From an uncultured Bacilli bacterium (GTDB lineage Bacteria; Bacillota_I; Bacilli_A; RF39; UBA660), in the NCBI GenBank assembly GCA_934141145.1, contig CAKPCA010000033.1, positions 1 to 5,924 on the forward strand: a stretch of 5,924 nt of DNA, in the 5' to 3' direction. Both the position numbers and the translations under genes were made by a program. The stretch's first letter is position 1; each line of letters opens with the position of its first letter. Shown here piece after piece: positions 1 to 5,445 of the stretch. The notes beneath the pieces were generated by a model. That model ran no database searches. It was given only the letters and a program-made list of their open reading frames with translations, and was not told the DNA's origin.

Positions 1-8
1 AGTAGTTC

Positions 9-158
9 TTACCCAATTTTTCTTATAATTTTTGTTAATTTTTTATTAAAAATTGTAAAAAGAAATTTAATTAAAAGTCTTATAAAATAAGGGTTTTAAA
101 GAGAGTTTATATAAGTCGTTCTTTACCAATTTATATTTGTTTTATTTTCATTATTCAT
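9..158 (-). pseudogene. Possible decayed small gene, or an 11-residue peptide ORF
   Basis: An ATG at 158 follows a good ribosome binding site (AGGAAG, seven bases upstream). It opens an 11-codon frame, MNNENKTNINW, ending in TAA at 123-125. The same frame continues with TAA again at 96-98, then runs about 28 codons of Lys/Ile/Phe-rich sequence to a third TAA at 9-11. One reading is a gene that acquired stops, each of which could derive from CAA by one C-to-T change. The other is a genuine short peptide followed by non-coding DNA. It lies 58 bp downstream of the acetyltransferase gene on the same strand. I do not recognise the product. In DNA this AT-rich, short open runs occur by chance, so the pseudogene reading is weak. 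Nothing else was seen in 1-216. Confidence 0.25.
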
Positions 159-216
159 AAAATCACTTCCTATTTTTTTCTAAAATTTAATTGTATAAAT
201 TTTTTATTACTACCAC

Positions 217-666
217 TTATAATAGATACTCCGTCATTGTTAAATTATCAAATTCAAACCCTAATTTCTTATATATTGATATTGCTTTTTCACTATCAGT
301 TGCTAAATTTAACTCACACAAATTATTTTCTTTAGCAAAATTTATTACTTTTTTTAGTAAATTAGTTTGAATACCTTTATTTCTAAAATCATCACTTGTA
401 TAAACATTACATATATATCCATGTTTACCATTATCATTACATTGAGGTATATATTCAACAACTTGAAGACAGCATATAGCAATTATATCATTACCTTTTT
501 CTTCAATAAATGCATAAAAGTCATTATTTAAATGTTTTTCTAAATATTTTTTTGTCGTGTTTACTAAATTATACTTATCATCATATTCATCTTTCCAAAT
601 AGCTTTTTGTTGTTCTATTCTAATTTGAACAATCTTATCAATATCCATTTTATTTGCTTTTCTCAT
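217..666 (-). CDS. GNAT-family N-acetyltransferase
   Basis: This 149-residue protein has the length of a single GNAT domain, which transfers an acetyl group from acetyl-CoA to an amine; it is probably cytosolic. The acetyl-CoA binding motif A is visible at residues 84-104: a beta strand (YICNVYTSDDF) followed by R95-N-K-G98-I-Q, matching the family's R/Q-x-x-G-x-G/A pyrophosphate loop with the last Gly/Ala replaced by Gln. Motif B follows as LNLATDSEKAISIYKKLGFE (119-138), the usual strand-helix ending in 'YxKLGF'. The N-terminal part (MDIDKIVQIRIEQQ) looks like the alpha1/alpha2 region. The start at 666 is supported by AGGAGAG six bases upstream. The substrate cannot be read from sequence: relatives acetylate antibiotics, polyamines, ribosomal proteins or toxins. 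It is separated from the upstream genes by a terminator at 800-830, so it probably has its own promoter. Confidence 0.9.
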   Translation of the reverse strand: MRKANKMDIDKIVQIRIEQQKAIWKDEYDDKYNLVNTTKKYLEKHLNNDFYAFIEEKGNDIIAICCLQVVEYIPQCNDNGKHGYICNVYTSDDFRNKGIQTNLLKKVINFAKENNLCELNLATDSEKAISIYKKLGFEFDNLTMTEYLL

Positions 667-789
667 ATATTACTCTCCTATTTTAAATGATACTTTTATT
701 ATTTCATTTCTATTATGTAAATTAATCAATGTTATTCATTTTATATTTGTTTTCATCAATTTCAATTAACTTGTTTTTAAATCTATTTA

Positions 790-798
790 AGTATAACA
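790..798 (-). promoter_or_regulatory. Candidate extended -10 element for the acetyltransferase gene
   Basis: On the minus strand TGTTATACT (TGn plus TATACT, five of six -10 bases) lies just after the terminator T-run. No convincing -35 box is present. It would give a leader of roughly 115-120 bases before the GNAT start. Confidence 0.25.
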
Positions 799-799
799 T

Positions 800-830
800 A
801 AAAAAGATAGATTTTATAGTTATCTATCCT
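800..830 (-). terminator. Intrinsic terminator after the maf/NUDIX-remnant unit
   Basis: Read on the minus strand, GATAGAT pairs perfectly with ATCTATC across a nine-base loop, extended by a G-T and an A-T pair, and is followed directly by six Ts. It lies about 20 bases after the stop of the 56-residue gene and before the acetyltransferase gene, so it separates two transcription units. Confidence 0.75.
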
Positions 831-850
831 AATTTTTAAGCATATATACT

Positions 851-1021
851 TTAATATTCATTAACAAATTTGTTATTATTATATACTAATTTTGAATTTA
901 ATATATTTTCCATATCATTTTCTTTCATATTTGGAAACAAATACATATTCCATCTTTCATCATAATAATCTAAATATTTATTATCTTTTTTTATCAATAT
1001 AATTGAACGAATATATTCCAT
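851..1021 (-). CDS. Small 56-residue protein resembling the N-terminus of a NUDIX-like protein
   Basis: The frame starts at ATG 1021 and ends at TAA 851-853. It encodes 56 residues beginning MEYIRSIILIKKDNKYL and continuing with YYDERWNMYLFPN. That pattern (hydrophobic strand, 'KKDNKYL', then 'RWxxYLFPN') resembles the first strands of NUDIX-fold proteins common in Bacillota. The protein stops after residue 56, long before a NUDIX box (GX5EX7REUXEEXGU) could appear. It is therefore either a remnant of a truncated hydrolase or a free-standing small protein. It lies 54 bp downstream of maf on the same strand and just before a terminator, so it is probably co-transcribed with maf. The ribosome binding site is weak (AGAAG, seven bases upstream). 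The family assignment rests on remembered pattern only and is tentative; the open frame itself looks protein-like. Confidence 0.5.
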   Translation of the reverse strand: MEYIRSIILIKKDNKYLDYYDERWNMYLFPNMKENDMENILNSKLVYNNNKFVNEY

Positions 1022-1075
1022 ATTTACTTCTTAGCTATTTTTAATTTACATAAAAAAATATACAATTACATATAA

Positions 1076-1669
1076 TTATTTATCTTTAAACCTTAAATCT
1101 GTTACGCTATAACCTAGTTCTTTTAATTTATTATATACTATACTTGGAGAAATTCCTAACAAAGTATTATAATCACCTTCAACCTTATCTATAAATAAAG
1201 ATGCCTTGCCTAATGGAACAAATCCACAACATTTAAATATTTTTTCTTCATTATTTACATACCATTTTATTTCTTCATCTGTTATTTTATTAAAATAAAT
1301 ATCAACCTTAGAACTTGAACATATAATTCTTTCTTTATATAAATCAATCAATGTTATTCCTGTATATGCCATGCATTTATTATTTGATAATTTTTTTAAA
1401 TTTAAATATGCATCTTCTTTACTTTTAGGTTTTTCATATATTTTATTATTACAATATATAATAGTATCTGCAGAAATAATTATTGCTTTACCATCAATCT
1501 TTTTTCTAACTGATTTAGCTTTATTTAATGAGAGTTCTTCAACGTATTTATCTGGTAATATTTGATTACTTTTTTCTGGTACATCACTAGTAATAATATC
1601 ATACTCTAGTCCTATCATATCAAATATATCTTGTCTTTGTTTTGAGCTTGAAGCCAATATTATTCTCAT
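1076..1669 (-). CDS. maf: Maf-family nucleoside triphosphate pyrophosphatase
   Basis: Maf proteins hydrolyse non-canonical or modified nucleoside triphosphates to monophosphate and pyrophosphate, as a housecleaning activity; older annotations say 'septum formation inhibitor'. The 197 residues match family length. Visible hallmarks are the N-terminal LASSSKQRQDIF (5-16, keeping R12), an acidic E32, SADTII with D68, the EKP lysine K80, AYTGI (101-105), and EGDYNTLLGISP near the C-terminus. Where typical family members have Gln or Glu before 'G-x-G-x-L-F', this protein has PLGKASLF (152-159), so one commonly conserved catalytic-pocket residue looks replaced. The first Arg of the usual 'SPRR' is Gln. 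I placed the start at 1669, not at the in-frame ATG at 1678: the AAAGGA site abuts the upstream ATG but is eight bases from this one, and MRIILASSS is the normal family start. An extended -10 lies upstream at 1710-1718. Confidence 0.9.
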   Translation of the reverse strand: MRIILASSSKQRQDIFDMIGLEYDIITSDVPEKSNQILPDKYVEELSLNKAKSVRKKIDGKAIIISADTIIYCNNKIYEKPKSKEDAYLNLKKLSNNKCMAYTGITLIDLYKERIICSSSKVDIYFNKITDEEIKWYVNNEEKIFKCCGFVPLGKASLFIDKVEGDYNTLLGISPSIVYNKLKELGYSVTDLRFKDK

Positions 1670-1709
1670 TTTATACATCCTTTACTATCCAATATTTATA
1701 TCAAGTATA

Positions 1710-1718
1710 ATTATATCA
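1710..1718 (-). promoter_or_regulatory. Extended -10 promoter element upstream of maf
   Basis: On the minus strand TGATATAAT is a perfect extended -10 (TGnTATAAT), about 40 bases upstream of the maf start, which would give a leader of roughly 33 bases. The -35 position holds only TATAAA, a poor match; an extended -10 can work without a good -35. It would let maf be transcribed independently of the SIS gene. Confidence 0.5.
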
Positions 1719-1719
1719 C

Positions 1720-1746
1720 AAAAAAAGTAAATTTTATAATAATCTA
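1720..1746 (-). terminator. Weak possible terminator after the SIS gene
   Basis: On the minus strand TAGATT can pair with AATTTA (six pairs, one G-T) across a seven-base loop, followed by C and seven Ts. The stem is AT-only and weak, so termination would be partial at best. It lies between the SIS stop and the maf extended -10. Confidence 0.3.
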
Positions 1747-1768
1747 TCTATATTTTAATTTTGAACTA

Positions 1769-2683
1769 TTACAAATTTCCATTATAATTATATATTTTTC
1801 TTACTATAGGATTATAATCAACTCCAGATAACTCTTTATTTTTTTCTTCTGCAATATATTTTGCTAAATACATACATTTAATTAAGAGTACATACTCTGA
1901 CATAATTGAATTACATGTATTTAATATAATTACATCTTTATAATATTTAGGTAATTCATTAATTAATAATTTATCTAGTTCAGTATTTAAATTAAAATAA
2001 ATAGCTATATTATTGTTAGTAGTTGCTAATGTACTTCTTCCATGACAATATGAATACTTATCATGTATAATTGGTAACCCTATTCCAGATTCAACCATAG
2101 TAGATTCTAAAAATTTACTTGCTGCTGAAGTTTCTAATCCTGAAAATATTTCATAGGCAGTACAATTTACATCAAAACTATAATTATAAGAGTCGGTACT
2201 ATCAATTATAATTTCCTTATTATTGCCTATATAATAATTAAGTAAAATACTACAAGGTATTAATGTAGATGCAAGTGATATAAAACTATGTTCTTTATCA
2301 TCACAACTATATGTTAAATTAATTGTTCCTTCTGTTTCATTTTTTTTACTGGCTAACAAATAATGTTTCATATCATTTAAAAATGCCAATTCAACACCAT
2401 AATTATTTCCTGAATAACTACAAGATAAAACATTTTTATATCCAATTAAATTCAAATATTTAAAATCTCTTGGTTCTACACGTCTAGTTATTATATTATT
2501 TTTTTTATTTAATATTTTCGAAGCATATTCTGCAACTACACTTGAACCACCAACACCAGAAATAAGCGTAGGTTCTGTTATTTTTGATAATTCGTAATTA
2601 ATCCTTTCTAAATCAGTATTGTATAAACTATAAAATACTCTACTTTCTATTTTTTCAAAATTTTCTTTCATATTCTTTTCCAT
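1769..2683 (-). CDS. SIS-domain protein, probable phosphosugar isomerase/deglycase-like
   Basis: A 304-residue soluble protein with sugar isomerase (SIS) features; the fold binds phosphosugars in isomerases, in deglycases and in the RpiR sensor domain. The first SIS half shows LISGVGGSSVVAEYASKIL (40-58), the glycine-rich strand-loop-helix, and SCSYSGNNYGVELA (87-100), the Ser-rich phosphate loop with the hallmark 'S-x-S-G-x-x'. The second half carries ASKFLESTMVESG (188-200), YCHGRSTLAT (212-221, resembling the 'E...HGP' region of two-SIS proteins) and a C-terminal SGVDYNPIVRKIY (286-298), similar to the tail of phosphoglucose/phosphomannose isomerase-like proteins. The start at 2683 has an excellent AAGGAGG site seven bases away. 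It follows the WYL regulator by 54 bp on the same strand. There is no HTH domain, so it is not an RpiR regulator. The substrate is unknown. Confidence 0.8.
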   Translation of the reverse strand: MEKNMKENFEKIESRVFYSLYNTDLERINYELSKITEPTLISGVGGSSVVAEYASKILNKKNNIITRRVEPRDFKYLNLIGYKNVLSCSYSGNNYGVELAFLNDMKHYLLASKKNETEGTINLTYSCDDKEHSFISLASTLIPCSILLNYYIGNNKEIIIDSTDSYNYSFDVNCTAYEIFSGLETSAASKFLESTMVESGIGLPIIHDKYSYCHGRSTLATTNNNIAIYFNLNTELDKLLINELPKYYKDVIILNTCNSIMSEYVLLIKCMYLAKYIAEEKNKELSGVDYNPIVRKIYNYNGNL

Positions 2684-2690
2684 AAAAAAT

Positions 2691-2717
2691 CCTCCTTAAG
2701 TAATTAATAACACTTAA
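2691..2717 (-). promoter_or_regulatory. Inverted repeat touching the SIS gene ribosome binding site
   Basis: TTAAGT (2696-2701) and ACTTAA (2712-2717) form a 6-bp inverted repeat with a ten-base gap. It abuts and overlaps by two bases the AAGGAGG site (2691-2697) that leads the SIS gene. It could be a small operator or a weak mRNA hairpin modulating translation. The stem is short and AT-rich, so chance is a real alternative. Confidence 0.25.
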
Positions 2718-2737
2718 AGAGGAAATATTTCGTCTAC

Positions 2738-3322
2738 TCAAAATTTTTCATCTAATAATTCTATCTTATTTATCCTTTTTAACTCAAAATGTCTTAAATC
2801 ATTTTTTAATTCACAGTAAGCTGCACATCCCCATCCTGTATTATATAAAAACATATCATATGGTCTAATAATTCTATCCTGATTTCCATGGGTAAACGAA
2901 TAATAATTAATTTTGACTTTTCTTTTTTCTTTAATTGCTCTAGTTAATATATTATAACTATTTTTAATTTCATCTTTTAACTCTGTTTTTTCATTATTAG
3001 AATTAAAATATACTCCATGAACTTTATCTGCTATAATTTGAAGTCTTTCTTTATCTTTTTCATCTACTTTTAAATTTTTTAAAAATTCATAATCGGATTT
3101 GGAAAATTTTCTAATGGGTATTTTAATATTTTGATTTAAAACATAGCCACCATATGGTCCCATCAAAGTATCAATATAAATACCTGCTTTTTCAAGTTCT
3201 TCTTTATATATTCGAATCATTCTTTCTGATACTTCTAATTTATCTGATAATTCTTTAATATTATACTTTCTTCCGTTTTCCAAATATTGAAGCATAAGTA
3301 TAACGTTGGATATTTTTGACAT
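2738..3322 (-). CDS. WYL-domain transcriptional regulator (HTH + WYL), short form
   Basis: A 194-residue DNA-binding regulator. The N-terminal winged helix-turn-helix spans about residues 5-62: YNIKELSDKLEVSERMIRIYKEEL holds the two helices, and the wing is GPYGGYVL (55-62), the DeoR/HTH_11 pattern of YafY-type proteins. The WYL ligand-sensing domain spans about 130-190: KVKINYYS, then R-I-I-R-P-Y (150-155), W-G-C-A-A-Y at 164-169 in place of the usual 'WYLxAY', and FELKRINKI (179-187) matching the 'FRLDRI' tail. The protein ends there, on TGA, so the C-terminal WCX extension of full-length (about 300-residue) relatives is missing. The start at 3322 follows GAAAGGA by about ten bases and begins MSKISNV; the in-frame TTG at 3352 would place that site inside the gene. 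WYL regulators commonly control neighbouring genes, so the SIS gene 54 bp downstream is the obvious target. Confidence 0.88.
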   Translation of the reverse strand: MSKISNVILMLQYLENGRKYNIKELSDKLEVSERMIRIYKEELEKAGIYIDTLMGPYGGYVLNQNIKIPIRKFSKSDYEFLKNLKVDEKDKERLQIIADKVHGVYFNSNNEKTELKDEIKNSYNILTRAIKEKRKVKINYYSFTHGNQDRIIRPYDMFLYNTGWGCAAYCELKNDLRHFELKRINKIELLDEKF

Positions 3323-3378
3323 TATCTTAAATTCCTTTCTTGTTAAATTCAATATTTATGCAATTTTATATTAAAATA

Positions 3379-3406
3379 ATATTACTAAATTTATTTTTTT
3401 CGTCAA
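3379..3406 (-). promoter_or_regulatory. Candidate promoter for the WYL-SIS operon
   Basis: On the minus strand TTGACG (five of six -35 bases, 3401-3406) is followed after 16 bases by TAATAT (four of six -10 bases, 3379-3384). It would give a leader of about 50 bases to the WYL start. It competes with, or adds to, the extended -10 at 3415-3423. Confidence 0.4.
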
Positions 3407-3414
3407 CAAATCAT

Positions 3415-3423
3415 ATTATATCA
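3415..3423 (-). promoter_or_regulatory. Extended -10 promoter element upstream of the WYL gene
   Basis: On the minus strand TGATATAAT is a perfect extended -10, with only a poor -35 (TATAGA, 3438-3443). That -35 position overlaps the edge of the CACGTG-centred palindrome at 3442-3463, which is where an operator would act. The leader would be about 85 bases. Confidence 0.45.
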
Positions 3424-3441
3424 TACGATTTTTGTTTTCTA

Positions 3442-3463
3442 TAGTTGATGCACGTGATAACTA
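3442..3463. promoter_or_regulatory. Imperfect CACGTG-centred palindrome, candidate operator
   Basis: TAGTT at 3442-3446 pairs with AACTA at 3459-3463, and between them lies the self-complementary core CACGTG (3451-3456). The left arm reads TAGTTGATG and the right arm, as reverse complement, TAGTTAT, so the symmetry is complete except for two extra Gs in the left arm. G+C-rich bases are rare here, which makes the core stand out. No T-run follows on either strand, so it does not look like a terminator. It sits at the -35 position of a candidate WYL promoter. Confidence 0.4.
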
Positions 3464-3481
3464 AAAAATAGTCCACAATAA

Positions 3482-4300
3482 TTATTTATATATTAGTACT
3501 CCTCTATCTTCTTTTGAATCTTCTTTTACTTCACACATATCAAGAAAATCACTATATTTTTTAATATGAGAGAATATATATGATAAAACTACTCCATTAT
3601 CATTTAGATTGAATTTACTTAATAAACTTTTATAATCTTTTTTATTTGCATAATCAATAATATTAGATAAATATACTAAATCATACTTAGAATTTAAACT
3701 ACTTACAAGAGTAAATATATCACCTTCATAAAAATTTAATTCAGTATTTTCAATATTTTTCCTTAATTTATAATAATTTTCATCTTTTAAATAACTTAAT
3801 GATTTATATATAAAATCATTTGGCATTGCATCACTTTGAAATAATCTTGAACCAAATATTTCATACCAATCTGTATAACTAAATAATGCATCCCAATATT
3901 CTTTATATATACCATTTAAATATTTTCTTATATTTTCATAATATAAATCATCATAATATTCATCAAGTGTTGTTAATGGTGATTCTATAAATAATTTTGC
4001 ATAATCTTCTTTTTTTAGTGCTTTAATCGCCGAAAGTTTTAACATCAAATAATATTTTGGATACTTACTAATATCAAAACAATCAATTACTTTCTTTTCT
4101 GATGTAATTGATTCAATTATTTGATCCCCAGATGATATAACAGATAATATTCTTTTACTATTTTTTAAATAATCCTTATATATACTTACATCTTCATTTG
4201 CCATTTTATATATAAATGAACTTGAATGAAATGTACTACATCCATTTATATTACTTACCCTATTATCAATAATTTTTAATGATTCAGTAATATCGTCCAT
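3482..4300 (-). CDS. BtaA/DUF3419-like AdoMet-binding protein
   Basis: A 272-residue soluble protein resembling the DUF3419 / BtaA group, Rossmann-fold S-adenosylmethionine enzymes whose characterised member moves the 3-amino-3-carboxypropyl group of AdoMet to a lipid. The nucleotide-binding motif is ILSVISSGDQIIESI (51-65), carrying the group's 'SSGD' loop. The next strand, VIDCFDISKYPKYYLMLKLSAIKAL (71-95), matches the 'V-D-x-x-D-x-N-P ... LLELKLAAI' pattern. Further on are NFYEGDIFTLV (189-199) and YDLVYLSNIIDYAN (206-219), like the 'SNI-D-Y' motif of this group. Substrate unknown. I start at 4300 because TTGATT-17 bp-TATAAT at 4326-4354 falls inside the longer open frame: the apparent hydrophobic N-terminus would be promoter DNA. 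A GGTGA site precedes this ATG by five bases. It diverges from the HipA-like kinase gene. Confidence 0.75.
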   Translation of the reverse strand: MDDITESLKIIDNRVSNINGCSTFHSSSFIYKMANEDVSIYKDYLKNSKRILSVISSGDQIIESITSEKKVIDCFDISKYPKYYLMLKLSAIKALKKEDYAKLFIESPLTTLDEYYDDLYYENIRKYLNGIYKEYWDALFSYTDWYEIFGSRLFQSDAMPNDFIYKSLSYLKDENYYKLRKNIENTELNFYEGDIFTLVSSLNSKYDLVYLSNIIDYANKKDYKSLLSKFNLNDNGVVLSYIFSHIKKYSDFLDMCEVKEDSKEDRGVLIYK

Positions 4301-4325
4301 ATTTTTCACCCACTTATAGGCACTT

Positions 4326-4354
4326 ATTATACAAAATAATATTAAATAAATCAA
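4326..4354 (-). promoter_or_regulatory. Promoter of the DUF3419-like gene
   Basis: On the minus strand TTGATT (4349-4354) and a perfect TATAAT (4326-4331) are separated by exactly 17 bases. Transcription would start near 4319-4320, about 20 bases before the ATG at 4300, giving a very short leader. Confidence 0.75.
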
Positions 4355-4371
4355 ATAATTTCTTTATTTGA
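4351..4371. promoter_or_regulatory. Shared operator-like inverted repeat between divergent promoters
   Basis: TCAAATAA (4351-4358) and TTATTTGA (4364-4371) are perfect 8-bp inverted repeats separated by five bases. The element overlaps four bases of each divergent -35 box and lies symmetrically between the two promoters, where one bound dimer could control both genes. Part of the symmetry comes from the TTGA shared by both -35 boxes, but it extends into the spacer (ATAA/TTAT). Confidence 0.5.
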
Positions 4372-4395
4372 CAAAAGGTCATTATTTGCTATAAT
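4368..4395 (+). promoter_or_regulatory. Strong promoter of the HipA-like kinase gene
   Basis: A perfect TTGACA (4368-4373) is followed after 16 bases by a perfect TATAAT (4390-4395) with an extended -10 (TGC just before). This is the best sigma-A promoter in the window. Transcription would start near 4402, only about 17 bases before the ATG at 4419. Confidence 0.85.
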
Positions 4396-4418
4396 ATTGA
4401 GGAAAAGGCGTTGATAAT

Positions 4419-5444
4419 ATGACAAATGAACAAAAAATTGAACTATGTAACCAAATAAGTAAAAATATAAAAAATAAAGATAGTTATCTAATAGAAAATG
4501 ATAAAGATTTTATTAAATTAATTAATTCAAAGTTACTAACATTTAATGATAAAATAGGTTCTAAATATAGTGGATATTGGTTGAGTCTATTTCATGGTAA
4601 AGATAAAGATACAGATAATTATGTTATTAAGATTTCTAAAAATAGTGGACTTCCTATAGCTTTTTATTTAGAATTATTAAATGAAAGATTAGCATCTCAC
4701 TGCAGTTTAAGTGCAATAGAATCAAAAATTTTCAAATACAAAAAAAATTCAAATATTTATGGAATAATAAGTGAAGATTATAGAAAATTCGGATATGAAA
4801 CAATTGGTGGTAAAGATATTGTTTATAAATTTTTAAAAGAAACAAAATATAATGTTGAAGATGATAGTGAACTTGAAAATATTGATATTAATTTTAATAT
4901 CAATTCTCTTCCTGTTATATATCAAGCACTTAACTATTTCTTTTACAATAAAGTTTCAAAAGGTAATATTAATTATAGTTCTCTAAAAGCATCATCTACC
5001 GTAAATATAATATTTTATGAACTTATAAGAAGATATATTTTCTCTTATTTAACTATGCAAAAGGATTTTCACTTAGATAATTGGGAAATTTTATATAATG
5101 AACATTCTGCTTATTTATCACCAATGTATGATCTAGAATTAAGTATGGATGAAAGTTTTTATGATGAAAGATTTAATACTTCTATGAAATGGTCAAGAGA
5201 AAAAGATATAGATATTGATCAGGACTTTCAAGAATTTATCAATTATAGTGAAGAAAATAAAAAATTAGTTATTAATATGCATAATGTCCTTAACATTAAT
5301 GATGTAATTATGTTTATGAATGATATTCAAAATAGAGGTATCATAATTGATGAAAGTAAAAAAGAAGAAATTATTAAATGTTTTAGTGAGCACTATGATA
5401 AAGTAGATACAATGCTATATGGACAAAAAAACACATTAAAGTAA
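4419..5444 (+). CDS. HipA/CtkA-like protein kinase, without a HipB partner
   Basis: A 341-residue protein with the HipA-type kinase core, a Ser/Thr kinase fold known from the HipA toxin (which phosphorylates glutamyl-tRNA synthetase) and from Helicobacter CtkA. Visible features: YVIKIS with K71, fitting the ATP-binding lysine; ELLNERLASHCSL (85-97), like the family's 'NExxxxxLAxxxGL' helix with a likely E89; GIISEDYRKFGYETIGG (115-131), like the 'LSxDF...GEELISG' stretch in Bacillota homologues; catalytic loop D216-F-H218-L-D-N221, matching D-x-H-x-x-N; and YLSPMYDLELS (232-242) with D238 as the DFG-type metal ligand. All key residues are present, so it is probably active. It lacks the roughly 100-residue HipA N-terminal domain, and no HipB-type HTH gene adjoins it. 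The ATG follows AAAAGG by ten bases. It diverges from the DUF3419-like gene and ends at a bidirectional terminator. Confidence 0.8.
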   Translation: MTNEQKIELCNQISKNIKNKDSYLIENDKDFIKLINSKLLTFNDKIGSKYSGYWLSLFHGKDKDTDNYVIKISKNSGLPIAFYLELLNERLASHCSLSAIESKIFKYKKNSNIYGIISEDYRKFGYETIGGKDIVYKFLKETKYNVEDDSELENIDINFNINSLPVIYQALNYFFYNKVSKGNINYSSLKASSTVNIIFYELIRRYIFSYLTMQKDFHLDNWEILYNEHSAYLSPMYDLELSMDESFYDERFNTSMKWSREKDIDIDQDFQEFINYSEENKKLVINMHNVLNINDVIMFMNDIQNRGIIIDESKKEEIIKCFSEHYDKVDTMLYGQKNTLK

Positions 5445-5445
5445 T

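Noticed and set aside
79..115. Imperfect inverted repeat CTTATAAA / TTTATATAAG
   Set aside because: AT-only, with a mismatch and a loop of about 19 bases; expected by chance in this background.
182..203. Perfect 8-bp inverted repeat AAAATTTA / TAAATTTT after the acetyltransferase gene
   Set aside because: It is made only of A and T, would be a very weak stem, and has no T-run in the direction of the gene, so it is not a supported terminator; likely chance.
722..799. 25-codon frame on the minus strand (starts MLYLNRFKNK) between the NUDIX remnant and the acetyltransferase gene
   Set aside because: No ribosome binding site: the ATG directly follows the terminator T-run. Open frames this short are expected by chance at this base composition. 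The rest of 667-850 holds only the terminator and a weak promoter candidate.
1371..1565. 64-codon open frame on the plus strand
   Set aside because: It lies wholly within the antisense of maf, a clear conserved gene, and its product is a low-complexity hydrophobic string with no recognisable family.
2738..2740. Possible code 4 (TGA read as Trp) extension of the WYL protein by eight residues
   Set aside because: Every tryptophan codon checked in the window is TGG, which would be unlikely in an AT-rich genome using TGA for Trp, so TGA is taken as the stop.
3323..3352. TTG start giving the WYL protein ten extra N-terminal residues
   Set aside because: The GAAAGGA ribosome binding site lies inside this extension and is placed for the ATG at 3322.
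3442..3463. The palindrome as a terminator for the DUF3419-like gene
   Set aside because: No T-run follows the stem on the minus strand; the Ts lie before it. No clear terminator was found after this gene.
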